Part shown: piece after piece, positions 29,278 to 36,660 of the stretch
Numbering within the stretch: the stretch's first letter is position 1
Layout: every line of letters begins with the position of its first letter
Source: Posidoniimonas polymericola
GTDB taxonomy: Bacteria > Planctomycetota > Planctomycetia > Pirellulales > Lacipirellulaceae
Assembly (NCBI RefSeq): GCF_007859935.1
Contig: NZ_SJPO01000003.1
Location: forward strand, 18,826 to 82,825
Direction: 5' to 3'
Length of the DNA: 64,000 nt
Notes under the pieces: model-generated
Seen by the model: the letters and a program-made list of their open reading frames with translations, nothing else
What the model was told of the DNA's origin: nothing
Databases searched by the model: none
Position numbers and translations under genes: made by a program

Positions 29278-30591
29278 TCAGAGCCCCTGCTGCAGAGCCG
29301 ACAAGTGGCGGCCGAAGTGCTCGGCAAGGATGTCGGAGTAGGCGTCGGGGTGCGAGGTCAGGCAGCTCCGCAGCGCCGGGCCGAGCCGGTCGTGCGTCAG
29401 CACCGAGCCGAAGGCGCAGTGCAGGATCTGCCGCCCGGCCTCGGTGAAGCCGAGGCCATCGCGGACGGTCTCCCACCGCTCGAGGTAGACGTCCTGCAGC
29501 TGCTGGTCGCTCGACAGGTCGGCCGGGGCGGGGACGGTCTCCAGCTCGGCGTGGACGTGGTAGGTGGCGCGGTCGGTGTTGTAACGCTGACGCGAGTAGT
29601 CGCAGATCTCGCGGAACAGTTCCGGCTCGCACACCGCCGCGACGCGGAGCGCCTCGAGGTACGACGTGCCGGCCGTCTTGACGTGGAACCGTCCCCTGGT
29701 CGCGCGGGCGAGCGCCGGGTACATCGAGATCTTGTCCGACCCGGAGTGCAGGCTCAGCTTGTACGGCCCGAGCTCTTCGGCGATGGCGGCGTGGTCGTGC
29801 AGGCTGGCCTCGAGCGCGGCGACGTCCCCGATGTAGTCGACGCCCTTCTCCAGTTCGCCGATGAACCGCGGCGCCAGCGAGACCAGCTTCATGCCCGCCT
29901 TTAGGCACTGCTCGGCGATAATGTAGTGCTCGGCGAGGGTGGTCGGCTGGTCGGTCTCGTCGACGCTCAGCTCGATCTCAAAGTCGCGGCCGGCCTCGGT
30001 CTGGACGTGGCGGATGTGGTTGGCGAGGGTGATCGCCTCGCGGATCGCGACGCCGTACTTCACCGCGGCGCGGAGCAGCGTGACCTCGTCGAAGTTGATC
30101 TCCGCACCGGTCGACAGCTTCACCGATTTGCCGCGGTAGTCGTCGAACCACTCGGCGGAGTCGCGGACCTGCTCGAACAGCTCGCGGAGCTGGGCCTCGG
30201 AGTAGTCGTCCGCCTTTTGGTCGACGTGGTCCGACGGGTCGATCGTGAAGAACGTGAAGCCCGCCTCGGCCGTGCGGTTGACGTCGTCCGGGGTCTTCAG
30301 GTGGTCGGCGTCGGCGCCGTGGCTGCTCTCCCACTTGGCGCCGCCCAGGGCATTCATCGCGTCGCCCATCACCCCCCGCGGGTCGCGGCTGGTGCGGGTC
30401 ATCTCGCGGATCGACTGCTGGGCGAAGATTGGAGCGATCTGCGTGCCCGAGTTCCGCACCGCGGCGATGTGCCCGGGCGTGGCGAGACCGATGCGGTCGC
30501 CAAAGCCAAACGACGGGGCCAGGCCAAGCTCGCTCGGAGCGGGGACGCTGCTGGTCACGGTGGACTTACGGATCTTGTTCTCAATCATCAT
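29278..30591 (-). CDS. uxaE: Tagaturonate/fructuronate epimerase family protein (UxaE-like)
   Basis: A 437-residue cytosolic protein (two ATGs in tandem at 30591 and 30588). Features: LAPSFGFGDRIGLATPGHIAAVR, SHGADADHLKTPDDV, FFTIDPSDHVDQKADDYS, FEIELSVDETDQPTTLAEHY and YKLSLHSGSDKISMYPALA. These match my memory of the UxaE group (first described in Thermotoga), which interconverts D-tagaturonate and D-fructuronate and is metal-dependent; the conserved His/Asp/Glu clusters suit that. It is the first gene of the operon and the start of its transcript. A terminator of the previous gene ends 170 bases upstream. The symbol is by similarity and not proven; another sugar-acid epimerase remains possible. 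Confidence 0.75.
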   Translation of the reverse strand: MMIENKIRKSTVTSSVPAPSELGLAPSFGFGDRIGLATPGHIAAVRNSGTQIAPIFAQQSIREMTRTSRDPRGVMGDAMNALGGAKWESSHGADADHLKTPDDVNRTAEAGFTFFTIDPSDHVDQKADDYSEAQLRELFEQVRDSAEWFDDYRGKSVKLSTGAEINFDEVTLLRAAVKYGVAIREAITLANHIRHVQTEAGRDFEIELSVDETDQPTTLAEHYIIAEQCLKAGMKLVSLAPRFIGELEKGVDYIGDVAALEASLHDHAAIAEELGPYKLSLHSGSDKISMYPALARATRGRFHVKTAGTSYLEALRVAAVCEPELFREICDYSRQRYNTDRATYHVHAELETVPAPADLSSDQQLQDVYLERWETVRDGLGFTEAGRQILHCAFGSVLTHDRLGPALRSCLTSHPDAYSDILAEHFGRHLSALQQGL

Positions 30592-30657
30592 CAGGCCTGA
30601 TTTGGAAACGCGTGTCGGTCGACGCGGCCCAGTCTGTTGGAGGCCGCCCTATTGCTG

Positions 30658-30677
30658 GCAGGTCGACGGAAACCTGC
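30658..30677. promoter_or_regulatory. Inverted repeat in the leader of the uxaE operon, possible operator
   Basis: GCAGGT, eight bases, then ACCTGC (6-8-6), 67 bases upstream of the uxaE ATG. The 270-base gap from 30592 to 30863 must hold the operon promoter. No convincing -35/-10 pair is seen. Such a symmetric site suits a repressor of LacI or GntR type, but no regulator gene is in the neighbourhood, so this is weak. Confidence 0.3.
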
Positions 30678-30764
30678 ACGCAGTAAAAGCACGCGGGCTG
30701 CCAGGCCTGTATTACGCAGCATAAAGGGCCGCCGACCGGGCTGACACGCTAATTGTCCGAAAAG

Positions 30765-30814
30765 AAGGGGCGTTGAGCCGGTCCCGAATTGACCAACCCA
30801 ACGCCCCTTGGTTT
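30765..30814. terminator. Bidirectional intrinsic terminator
   Basis: An 11-base perfect stem (AAGGGGCGTTG at 30765-30775, CAACGCCCCTT at 30799-30809) with a 23-base loop. It is followed on the plus strand by GGTTTT and on the minus strand by CTTTTCGG. It lies 55 bases after the stop of the unknown gene at 30864-31682 and would end that transcript before the uxaE operon promoter. Confidence 0.7.
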
Positions 30815-30863
30815 TAACCAGAATTCTGATGCAAAACGCCGTCTCATTTACGCACGGCGTGCA

Positions 30864-31682
30864 CTATTCCGAAGGCGCGAGCGCCAGCTTCTCGAGAGCC
30901 GCGAGCGACGCCAGCACGTCCTCGCGGGAGATTTCGCTCCACCCGGTCATCTTGTGCGTCAGGATCGCCAGCTTGAACTGCTCGAACGCCTCGGCCAGGT
31001 CGTCGGGCAGGTCCGCCAGGTCCTTCATCGGGCGGACCGGCTCGCGGCGTTCCGCGGCGGGGGCGTCGAGGCTGTGCGGCTCGCTGCCGTCGCGGCTCTC
31101 GCTACGCTCTTCCGAAGAGTCGTCGTCGGACGCGTCGCGGATCTCGGCGTCGACCGCCTCGGCTTCGTCGCCCTGCGCGGCCGGGGCCGAGGGGAGGGCT
31201 TCAGCGGTCCCCGCGGGGCGTTCTTCCGGCGCGGAGCCGTCGCCGACGGTCTCCCAACGCTGGGCCCGCATCTGCGACACCGACCAGCCGTTCTGCAGCG
31301 CGCCCTCGAGCCACATCTCGGCGTCTTCCCAATCGAGGGCCGTTTGGAAGTGGCTCCAGTACAGGCCGTCGTAGTCCTTGGCCGTCTGGCCGAACCGCTC
31401 GTAGGTCCGCCGCAGCCGTCCGACGTGCTGGCCGGTCACCTCGCCGACGATCTGCGACCAGGCCTCGTCCGAGTACTGCGAGACCGGCGCGCCCGACTGC
31501 TTCAGCTCGTCGCGCCAGGAGCAGATGATCTGCCCCTTGTCCCAGTTGGTGGTGCTGACCAGGGTCTGCCACTGGCCAACGAAGCCACTCGACGCGTCGA
31601 TGGTCTCCTGGCTGACGTTTTCTTGGGGGGTGCTCTTCTCGTCGTTGGAGGGCGGGGCGGTGATGGTTTCTTGTGCGGCCAT
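30864..31682 (-). CDS. Protein of unknown function with acidic, low-complexity centre
   Basis: A 272-residue cytosolic protein. Residues 35-150 are rich in tryptophan and look folded (WQTLVSTTNWDKGQIICSW, YSDEAWSQIVGEVTGQHVGRL, YWSHFQTALDWEDAEMWLEGA, NGWSVSQMRAQRWETVG). The last two segments resemble helix-turn-helix-like pairs. Residues 150-225 are disordered, acidic and Ser/Ala/Glu-rich. The C-terminal 45 residues (LPDDLAEAFEQFKLAILTHKMTGWSEISREDVLASLAALEKLALA in pieces) form a second helical unit. I recall similar proteins in other Pirellulales but no function. It is transcribed alone, ended by the terminator downstream. It could bind DNA or another protein; this is a guess. Confidence 0.75.
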   Translation of the reverse strand: MAAQETITAPPSNDEKSTPQENVSQETIDASSGFVGQWQTLVSTTNWDKGQIICSWRDELKQSGAPVSQYSDEAWSQIVGEVTGQHVGRLRRTYERFGQTAKDYDGLYWSHFQTALDWEDAEMWLEGALQNGWSVSQMRAQRWETVGDGSAPEERPAGTAEALPSAPAAQGDEAEAVDAEIRDASDDDSSEERSESRDGSEPHSLDAPAAERREPVRPMKDLADLPDDLAEAFEQFKLAILTHKMTGWSEISREDVLASLAALEKLALAPSE

Positions 31683-31886
31683 GCGGGGCGGGCTCCTGTC
31701 GGTCAGCGGGTCGTGCGGCGCGGGCGGCGCTGTAAGGCCGTCGCGGGCGAGGGCCAGATTCTAACCGGGCCCCGCCGCGCGCTGACAGCCGTAAGCCGAG
31801 CCCGCCGGCAAAACGGATGAGCCGCCCGACGGAGCGAATCGCGCAACCCTCAAAAACCCAGGGCTTCCCACGCCGATCGTGCCGGG

Positions 31887-31927
31887 CGCGCCGGCTGGGC
31901 GCCCTCTGCGGGCGCCCAGCCGGCGCG
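31887..31927. repeat. Perfect 18-base-pair palindrome with 5-base loop
   Basis: CGCGCCGGCTGGGCGCCC at 31887-31904, loop TCTGC, and its exact reverse complement at 31910-31927. It lies in the 302-base gap (31683-31984) between the unknown gene and the CDGSH gene, both on the minus strand. Neither strand has a T-run after the stem, so it is not a classical terminator. The rest of the gap shows nothing else recognisable. Confidence 0.7.
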
Positions 31928-31984
31928 CGAAAACCGTGGATAAGCTGTCGGCGGTTCGCCCGCCCCGCCGACCGCCGAGGGCGG

Positions 31985-32191
31985 TTACTGCGCCCGCTCG
32001 TCCGAATCGAAGCAGCCCTTGTGCGCGCCGTCGCAGAACGGGCGGTTCTTCGACTCGCCGCAGCGGCACAGCGCCACGGCCGGCTTGTCGGGGCTGATCT
32101 CAAACTTGTTTCCCTCGGAGTCGACCAGTTCGAAGGGGCCCTCCACAACGAAGGGGCCATTGGGGCGCATGCGGATGCGGACGTCTGCCAT
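31985..32191 (-). CDS. CDGSH-type iron-sulfur protein
   Basis: A 68-residue protein starting at the ATG at 32191, with GAGGAAA seven bases upstream. The longer frame (to 32293) has no such signal. The 2Fe-2S motif is complete: C42, C44, C53 and H57 in LCRCGESKNRPFCDGAH, giving the three-Cys, one-His cluster of mitoNEET-type proteins. Before it is a small beta-rich half (ADVRIRMRPNGPFVVEGPFEL). No membrane segment or signal peptide, so it is a soluble cytosolic member. Such proteins are thought to transfer or sense clusters; a precise role here is unknown. It stands downstream of the anti-sigma gene on the same strand with a hairpin between. Confidence 0.93.
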   Translation of the reverse strand: MADVRIRMRPNGPFVVEGPFELVDSEGNKFEISPDKPAVALCRCGESKNRPFCDGAHKGCFDSDERAQ

Positions 32192-32228
32192 CGCGGGTTT
32201 CCTCGAAGAATGAGCCTGAAGGGTGAGG

Positions 32229-32256
32229 GCATCGGGCGTGCGGGCACGCCCGATGC
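32229..32256. repeat. Perfect 13-base-pair hairpin upstream of the CDGSH gene
   Basis: GCATCGGGCGTGC at 32229-32241 and GCACGCCCGATGC at 32244-32256, separated by two bases. It lies 37 bases upstream of the CDGSH ATG and 55 bases after the anti-sigma stop on the minus strand. It could end the sigma/anti-sigma transcript, though no T-run follows, or fold in the CDGSH leader. Confidence 0.6.
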
Positions 32257-32311
32257 TTCTGCTGCAGACTAGCCGATCCGGCCGGTTTGACAACCTGGCC
32301 GCGGGCCGCGG

Positions 32312-33874
32312 CTACTGACGGGGCGCCGCGGGCTCTGCCCCAACAGGGTTGGCCGAGGGCTGCATGAAGAACACGACCGGCACGGTGTCGGGGATCGCCG
32401 ACCCGCGACCCGCCTCGCGGTTGACGCCCGACAGCTTCTCGACCGCGTAGCGGTTGATCTGGGCGAACAGGTCGGTCGTGTCGACCGCCAGCTTCTCTTC
32501 GGGCTCGATCCGGATCGCCACGCCCCGCGGCTCACGCTCTTGGACGCGGCTCTTCTTAGCGAGCGGCTTGGCGGTCGCCGGCTCGAAGTCGCGGCGGGCG
32601 ATCTGCTGCTGCATCGCCGGCGTATTGGCCGCCTGCTGCGGACCGACGTTCGCCCGTGACAGCGGGCCGAGCCGGTCGGCCACCTGCTGCTGACGCGCAA
32701 CTTCTTCTTGCAGGAAGTTATAAGTCTTGGCCTGTTGCTTTGCCGGCGCCTGCTCGATCTGGATGCCGAACACGTTCACGTAGTCGCGGTTGAGCTGCGA
32801 CACCACCTCAATAATCTGCGGCGAGGGCGCGTCGACCAGCATGATGTCGCGGGCCTGCAGCCGTCCGCGCGGCGGGCGATCGATCGTCGCCCCTTCAGTT
32901 TCGGTCTCGGCGGCGCGTCGACCAAGCGACACGGGCGTCGGCTCTACCGCGATGCCGTTGTTGGTGAGCACGGTGTCCATGAAGCGGTTGGCGAACGCCT
33001 CGGGACGCAGGTCGAACCGCACGACTAGCGGGTTGTCCGCCACGCCGGCGGCGGCCTCGCCGATCACGCCGCCGTACCCACCTCGGCCGCCCCCGAACTC
33101 ACCCGCGAGTCCACTCGTTTCGGCGCCCCGCGCCGGTGGGCCCGGTGTGGGGGTGCTGCGGGTGGCAGCCGAGCTCGGCATCGGCGTGCCCGGCGGCCCC
33201 GTGGCGGGCTGCGCGTCGTCGGTTCGTGCCCCATCGAAATTGCTGTTCAAAGCAAGGTCGCCGACGGCCGACTCGCTCGTGGGCGCCGGCTGCGCGTCAG
33301 GGAACGCGTCGGCGGGGACCGGTTCGGCGGACGACGCGTAGTGGCCGCGGTCTGCTTCGGCGGGCCCGTCAGCAACCTCATCGGTGGCGTGCATCTCGGC
33401 CGGCTCGCGCCGCTCGGGCGCGGCCTCGGCATCGGACTTTGCGAGGGTGGGCGCCGGATCTTCCCGCTGCGAAACCATCAGTACGATCGCCGCGGCGATC
33501 GCCGCCACGGCCCAGAACCAGCCCCGCCGCGACCGACCAATCGGCAGCGAAGATCGGCCGCTTGGGCCGCCGCGAGCGTCGCCGTGTTGTTGGTCACGCG
33601 CCGGGTCGATTGACAGCATCCGCTGCTCGGCGGCCTGCAGCACGGCGTCGGTCATGCTGCGGGGAACGGCCTCGTGGGGGACCTGGTGGAGGGTCTCGGT
33701 GAGGGCCCGCAGCTCGGCCAGCAGCCGCCGGGCATCCGCGTTGCCGGCCAGGTGCTCGTCGACCGCCGCGCGCTCCTCCGGCGGCAGCTCGTCGTCGAGG
33801 TACGCGCTGAGCAGCTCGTCCCAGTCTTCCTGGCTCGAGGGGGCAGCGGTCGGGTTGTCGCCGGGGGGCATCAT
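32312..33874 (-). CDS. Membrane anti-sigma factor, ZAS-like domain without zinc ligands
   Basis: A 520-residue protein, 19 bases after the ECF sigma gene. The N-terminal 60 residues have the fold signature of the zf-HC2/ZAS domain (WDELLSAYLDDELPPEERAAVDEHLAGNADARRLLAELRAL). Where zinc-binding members read H-x3-C-x2-C, this has GNADARR, so no zinc site is present. One transmembrane helix follows (GWFWAVAAIAAAIVLMV, about 135-153), then a long periplasmic part that is Ala/Pro/Ser-rich at first and more ordered later (NPLVVRFDLRPEAFANRFMDTVL and LDSINPARDQQ-like parts around it). The C-terminus is Pro-rich. Expected role: hold the sigma factor at the membrane until a signal is sensed; the mechanism of sensing is unknown. 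Confidence 0.85.
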   Translation of the reverse strand: MMPPGDNPTAAPSSQEDWDELLSAYLDDELPPEERAAVDEHLAGNADARRLLAELRALTETLHQVPHEAVPRSMTDAVLQAAEQRMLSIDPARDQQHGDARGGPSGRSSLPIGRSRRGWFWAVAAIAAAIVLMVSQREDPAPTLAKSDAEAAPERREPAEMHATDEVADGPAEADRGHYASSAEPVPADAFPDAQPAPTSESAVGDLALNSNFDGARTDDAQPATGPPGTPMPSSAATRSTPTPGPPARGAETSGLAGEFGGGRGGYGGVIGEAAAGVADNPLVVRFDLRPEAFANRFMDTVLTNNGIAVEPTPVSLGRRAAETETEGATIDRPPRGRLQARDIMLVDAPSPQIIEVVSQLNRDYVNVFGIQIEQAPAKQQAKTYNFLQEEVARQQQVADRLGPLSRANVGPQQAANTPAMQQQIARRDFEPATAKPLAKKSRVQEREPRGVAIRIEPEEKLAVDTTDLFAQINRYAVEKLSGVNREAGRGSAIPDTVPVVFFMQPSANPVGAEPAAPRQ

Positions 33875-33893
33875 GGTTGGTGCTGAACGGGTA

Positions 33894-34592
33894 TCAGTGC
33901 TGGGCGCCCAGGTCGGGCTTCTGCAGGGCTTCTTGGGCCTCGTCGACGATCGCCGCCAGACGTTCCTTCATCTGCATCCGGGCGCGGAACAGGCGGCTGC
34001 GGACCGTGCCGATCGGGATCTCGAGGACCTCGGATATCTGTTGGTAGTCGAACCCGTCGAACTCCCGCAGCACGACCACCTGGCGGTGGTCGTCGGCCAA
34101 TTCGGCGACCGCCTGGCGGACGAGTTCAACGCGTTCCTGGGCGAGCATGGCCGCTTCGGGGGGGGCCTGGTGGTCGGTTGGGTCGGGGGCTCCGGCCTCG
34201 CTTAGTTGGTCGAACGAGGTCCGCTCGCGTCGCTTCCGCGCGTTGCTCGCCGCCCGGTTGAACCCGATGCGGTACAGCCAGGTGAAGAACGCGCTGTTGC
34301 GCTTAAAGCTGCTGAGTTTTACGAACGCCTGAACGAACGCGTCCTGGGCGATGTCCTGGGCGTCTTCGGACGACCCGGTGTAGCGGAGCAGCGAGTTGTA
34401 CAGCCGGTCCTGGTACTTCTCGACCAGCCGCCCGAAGGCCGCCGAGTCGCCCGCCAGCGCCTGGTCGATCGTCTGGTCGTCCTCCGCCGCGGCCCCGCCG
34501 ACCTCCGCTGCGGGCGCACGGGCCGCGCCGGTCCGACGCGCGGGGGGCGCGTCGGGCGATCGGGTCGGCGAGCCTGGGTTGCTCGTCTCCAC
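33894..34592 (-). CDS. RNA polymerase ECF sigma factor (RpoE family)
   Basis: A 232-residue protein from a GTG at 34592. The first 35 residues are Pro/Ala-rich and disordered. Sigma region 2 runs from FGRLVEKYQDRLYNSLLRYTG to FFTWLYRIGFNRAASNARKRR, with the core-binding and -10 motifs EDAQDIAQDAFVQAF. Region 4 is the HTH LADDHRQVVVLREFDGFDYQQISEVLEIPIGTVRSRLFRARMQM read in pieces. Pairing with the ZAS-domain gene directly downstream (19 bases) is the usual sigma/anti-sigma operon. The upstream region carries a GGAAC/CGTC-type promoter, fitting autoregulation. No strong ribosome binding site is seen before the GTG, so a start a few codons later is possible. Confidence 0.92.
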   Translation of the reverse strand: METSNPGSPTRSPDAPPARRTGAARAPAAEVGGAAAEDDQTIDQALAGDSAAFGRLVEKYQDRLYNSLLRYTGSSEDAQDIAQDAFVQAFVKLSSFKRNSAFFTWLYRIGFNRAASNARKRRERTSFDQLSEAGAPDPTDHQAPPEAAMLAQERVELVRQAVAELADDHRQVVVLREFDGFDYQQISEVLEIPIGTVRSRLFRARMQMKERLAAIVDEAQEALQKPDLGAQH

Positions 34593-34639
34593 GCGGGCGG
34601 CGTCACGGGTTAGTGGTAAAGGGTTCTCCCGCGGATTAG

Positions 34640-34665
34640 GACGGACCGTCCGCGGGGAAAGTTCC
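34640..34665 (-). promoter_or_regulatory. Putative ECF-sigma promoter of the sigma/anti-sigma operon
   Basis: On the minus strand GGAAC (34665-34661), 17 bases, CGTC (34643-34640), then CTAA. The GGAAC -35 and CGTC-type -10 are the usual form of ECF promoters. It lies 48 bases upstream of the sigma GTG. It is overlapped by two nested palindromes: GGACGG-A-CCGTCC at 34639-34651 and an 8-base inverted repeat CCCGCGGA/TCCGCGGG at 34628-34656 that flanks the -10. Confidence 0.55.
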
Positions 34666-34674
34666 CTGCGGCCC

Positions 34675-34690
34675 GGCGGAAATTTCCGCC
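34675..34690. promoter_or_regulatory. Perfect 16-base palindrome upstream of the sigma promoter
   Basis: GGCGGAAATTTCCGCC, fully symmetric, ends 10 bases before the GGAAC box. Its size and location suit an operator for a dimeric regulator that acts on the sigma operon, but the regulator is unknown. Confidence 0.4.
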
Positions 34691-34761
34691 ATTAGCCGCA
34701 GCAGCCCCGATTCTCCCGCTAGCCGGGGCGCCCTGTCAAACGGCCCCAGGCCCGAGAGCGG

Positions 34762-35508
34762 CTATCGCATCTCCTCCGCCCAGACGTGCACCTCGTACGG
34801 CGGCATGATGTCCTTGATCATCTGAGTCGTGACCGAGCTGCGGTCGTGGGCCGAAATCGCGCCCATGATCCCCTTGCCCGAGAGGGTCGCCGAGATGAAG
34901 CAGTCGCCCTGCGAGAAAACCAGCCGTGGCAGGATCTCCAGGCCGTGCGGGCCGCTGGGATGGAAGTCCTTCTCGAACGCCGCATGGGTCGCCTCCTCGC
35001 CCGAGGACGCCAGCAGGTCGGCGTACTTCTGGCGGGCGGTCATGAAGAGGTCGCGGTACTTGTCGGATTTGAGCTCCTGCTCGATCTGGGCGGCGAGCTT
35101 CACCTTCGCGCTCCCCTCGGGGTGCTTGAGCTCGAACTCGACCTCGCGGGTGGTGTGCAGCAAGCGGCCGATGCCCGCCTCGCGGCAAGTGGTGGTGATC
35201 TTGGCGTCGTAGATATCGCTGTTGACGGTCTTGATAATGGTCACCCCGTGCGGGTCCTTGTGCATGACGCCGCGGAAGTGAGTCTCTTGGCCCGGCACGC
35301 TGCCGAGTTCCTTGTACTCCTTGCGGAGCTCACGGGCCGCGGCGGCTGGCGGCAGCTCGGCGATCTCCCGCCACACCCGTTCGAGCTTCTCCCGCTCCAG
35401 CTGGTCGATCCGCGGGTTCCGCAAGCTGTCTTCGACCGGGTGCCCGCCAGGGGCGACGGCAGGGGCCAGGCAGCAGACAATCAGCAACGCGAGGGCAGGC
35501 GAACGCAC
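34762..35508 (-). CDS. Exported protein of unknown function
   Basis: A GTG at 35508 is taken as start: GGAG lies six bases upstream and it directly begins a signal peptide (RSPALALLIVCCLAPAVAPGG). The frame is open to an ATG at 35562 with a polar extension that would hide the signal. 248 residues. The mature part starts Glu/Arg-rich and helical (REKLERVWREIAELPPAAAARELRKEY). It continues beta-rich (THFRGVMHKDPHGVTIIKTVNS, TREVEFELKHPEGSAKVKLA) and ends with a globular segment with one Cys (LVFSQGDCFISATLSGKGIMG). I recognise no family. It lies on the same strand upstream of the sigma operon promoter and may have its own transcript. Confidence 0.7.
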   Translation of the reverse strand: MRSPALALLIVCCLAPAVAPGGHPVEDSLRNPRIDQLEREKLERVWREIAELPPAAAARELRKEYKELGSVPGQETHFRGVMHKDPHGVTIIKTVNSDIYDAKITTTCREAGIGRLLHTTREVEFELKHPEGSAKVKLAAQIEQELKSDKYRDLFMTARQKYADLLASSGEEATHAAFEKDFHPSGPHGLEILPRLVFSQGDCFISATLSGKGIMGAISAHDRSSVTTQMIKDIMPPYEVHVWAEEMR

Positions 35509-35946
35509 GGCGGTCTCCGGTATCGGGAGGGGCCTAGAAGGCGGGTGGTTTTCGACCGACAAGCGTAGGTCACCCGCGGCGGTTTGCCGGAGTCAACTCG
35601 CGATTTCCGGAACGAGCGCCAAAATCGCTAGATTCTGGACTCACACCCGACTGCGGGCGCCGCAGCAGGTACCGGCGGAAGTCGTTGGAGGAATGCTTGC
35701 GCTTTGCGACGTCTGCAACTGCGCGCTTCTGTAGGCTGCTATTGGGGGCGCGGAGCCGCGGCGTCAACTAAAGAACCACCGCCGCTGGCTTCCTGCCGGC
35801 GGCGGTAGTCTTGGAAAGGAAGCTGGCATGTTGGTTCTGCCGCCGTTGATTCTGCAAATGAGGGCCATCGAGTCAAGCAGTTTGACGCGTGCTGCTGGCG
35901 AGCGGCTGGGCAGCAAGCCGCTGGGGGGAGCCGCGGCCCGCAGCCG
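35509..35946. other. Non-coding region holding the probable pho-operon terminator
   Basis: No gene is supported here. A strong hairpin lies at 35778-35806 (ACCGCCGCTGGC, loop TTCCT, GCCGGCGGCGGT; one G-U pair). On the minus strand the stem is followed by GGTTCTTTAG, so it can end the pst-phoU-phoB transcript about 140 bases after the phoB stop. The rest, 35509-35777 and 35807-35946, shows nothing recognisable apart from the leader of the exported protein gene. Confidence 0.5.
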
Positions 35947-36645
35947 CTACTCGCTGCTGGCCGGGTCGCGGAGGCGGTAACCAATGCCGCGGACCGTTTC
36001 GACAAGCTCGGCGTACCCGCCCATCTTTTTGCGGAGGGCACGGATGTGCACGTCGATGGTCCGCTCGAGGACCAGCGAGTCGCCGCCGAGCGCCGAGTCG
36101 ATCAACTCCGAGCGGGAGAACACGCGGCCCGGCTGGCGGAGCAGGGTCTCGAGCAGTCCGAACTCGCTGGGGGTCAGGTCGAGCGGCTGGTCGCCGGCCG
36201 TACAGCGGTGCCGCTCGCGGTCGATGAGGATGCCCTGGCTGACGATCACCTCGTCGTGCTGGGATTCTCCCTGGCGGCGGCGGAGGAGGGCGCGGATCCG
36301 CTCGAGCAGCACCTTCACGCTGAACGGCTTGGTGACGTAGTCGTCGGCGCCGACCGAGAAGCCGGCCACCTGGTCGGTCTCTTCGGCCTTGGCGGTCAGC
36401 ATCAGCACCAGCATCTGCCGGGTGACCGGGTCGGCGCGGAGCCGGCGGCAGATCTCCAGCCCGTCGACGACTGGCAGCATCAGGTCGAGCACGACCAGGT
36501 CGGGGGTCTTGAGCTTGGCCTGGTTGAGGCCGTCCTGCCCGTTAAGGGCGACCACGGTCTCGTAGCCATCCTGGCGGAGGTTGTAGTCGAGCACGTCCGC
36601 CAGCGAGCGGTCGTCTTCGACAATCAGGATGCGGTTCTTGCTCAT
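35947..36645 (-). CDS. phoB: OmpR/PhoB-family response regulator
   Basis: A 232-residue protein: receiver domain (ILIVEDDRSLADVLDYNLR; acceptor D54 in LVVLDLMLPVVDG; switch lysine in DDYVTKPFS) and a C-terminal winged helix (LDLTPSEFGLLETLLRQPGRVFSRSEL, then RTIDVHIRALRKKMG). This is the standard PhoB layout and length. It ends the operon pstS-pstC-pstA-pstB-phoU-phoB, 15 bases after phoU. Phosphorylated PhoB should bind the Pho box upstream of pstS. Its sensor kinase is encoded 7 kb upstream at 43587-45377 on the same strand, not next to it. Confidence 0.93.
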   Translation of the reverse strand: MSKNRILIVEDDRSLADVLDYNLRQDGYETVVALNGQDGLNQAKLKTPDLVVLDLMLPVVDGLEICRRLRADPVTRQMLVLMLTAKAEETDQVAGFSVGADDYVTKPFSVKVLLERIRALLRRRQGESQHDEVIVSQGILIDRERHRCTAGDQPLDLTPSEFGLLETLLRQPGRVFSRSELIDSALGGDSLVLERTIDVHIRALRKKMGGYAELVETVRGIGYRLRDPASSE

Positions 36646-36660
36646 GGACGCGGTGGGTAA

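Noticed and set aside
26301..30591. The sugar operon as a classical L-fucose or L-rhamnose dehydratase pathway
   Set aside because: No aldonate dehydratase or 2-keto-3-deoxy aldolase gene is present, while a UxaE-like epimerase is, which fits D-tagaturonate as intermediate better. Not excluded, since genes may lie elsewhere.
35739..36041. A 100-codon minus-strand frame downstream of and overlapping phoB
   Set aside because: It overlaps the 3' end of phoB in another frame, has no signal for translation and would contain the terminator hairpin.
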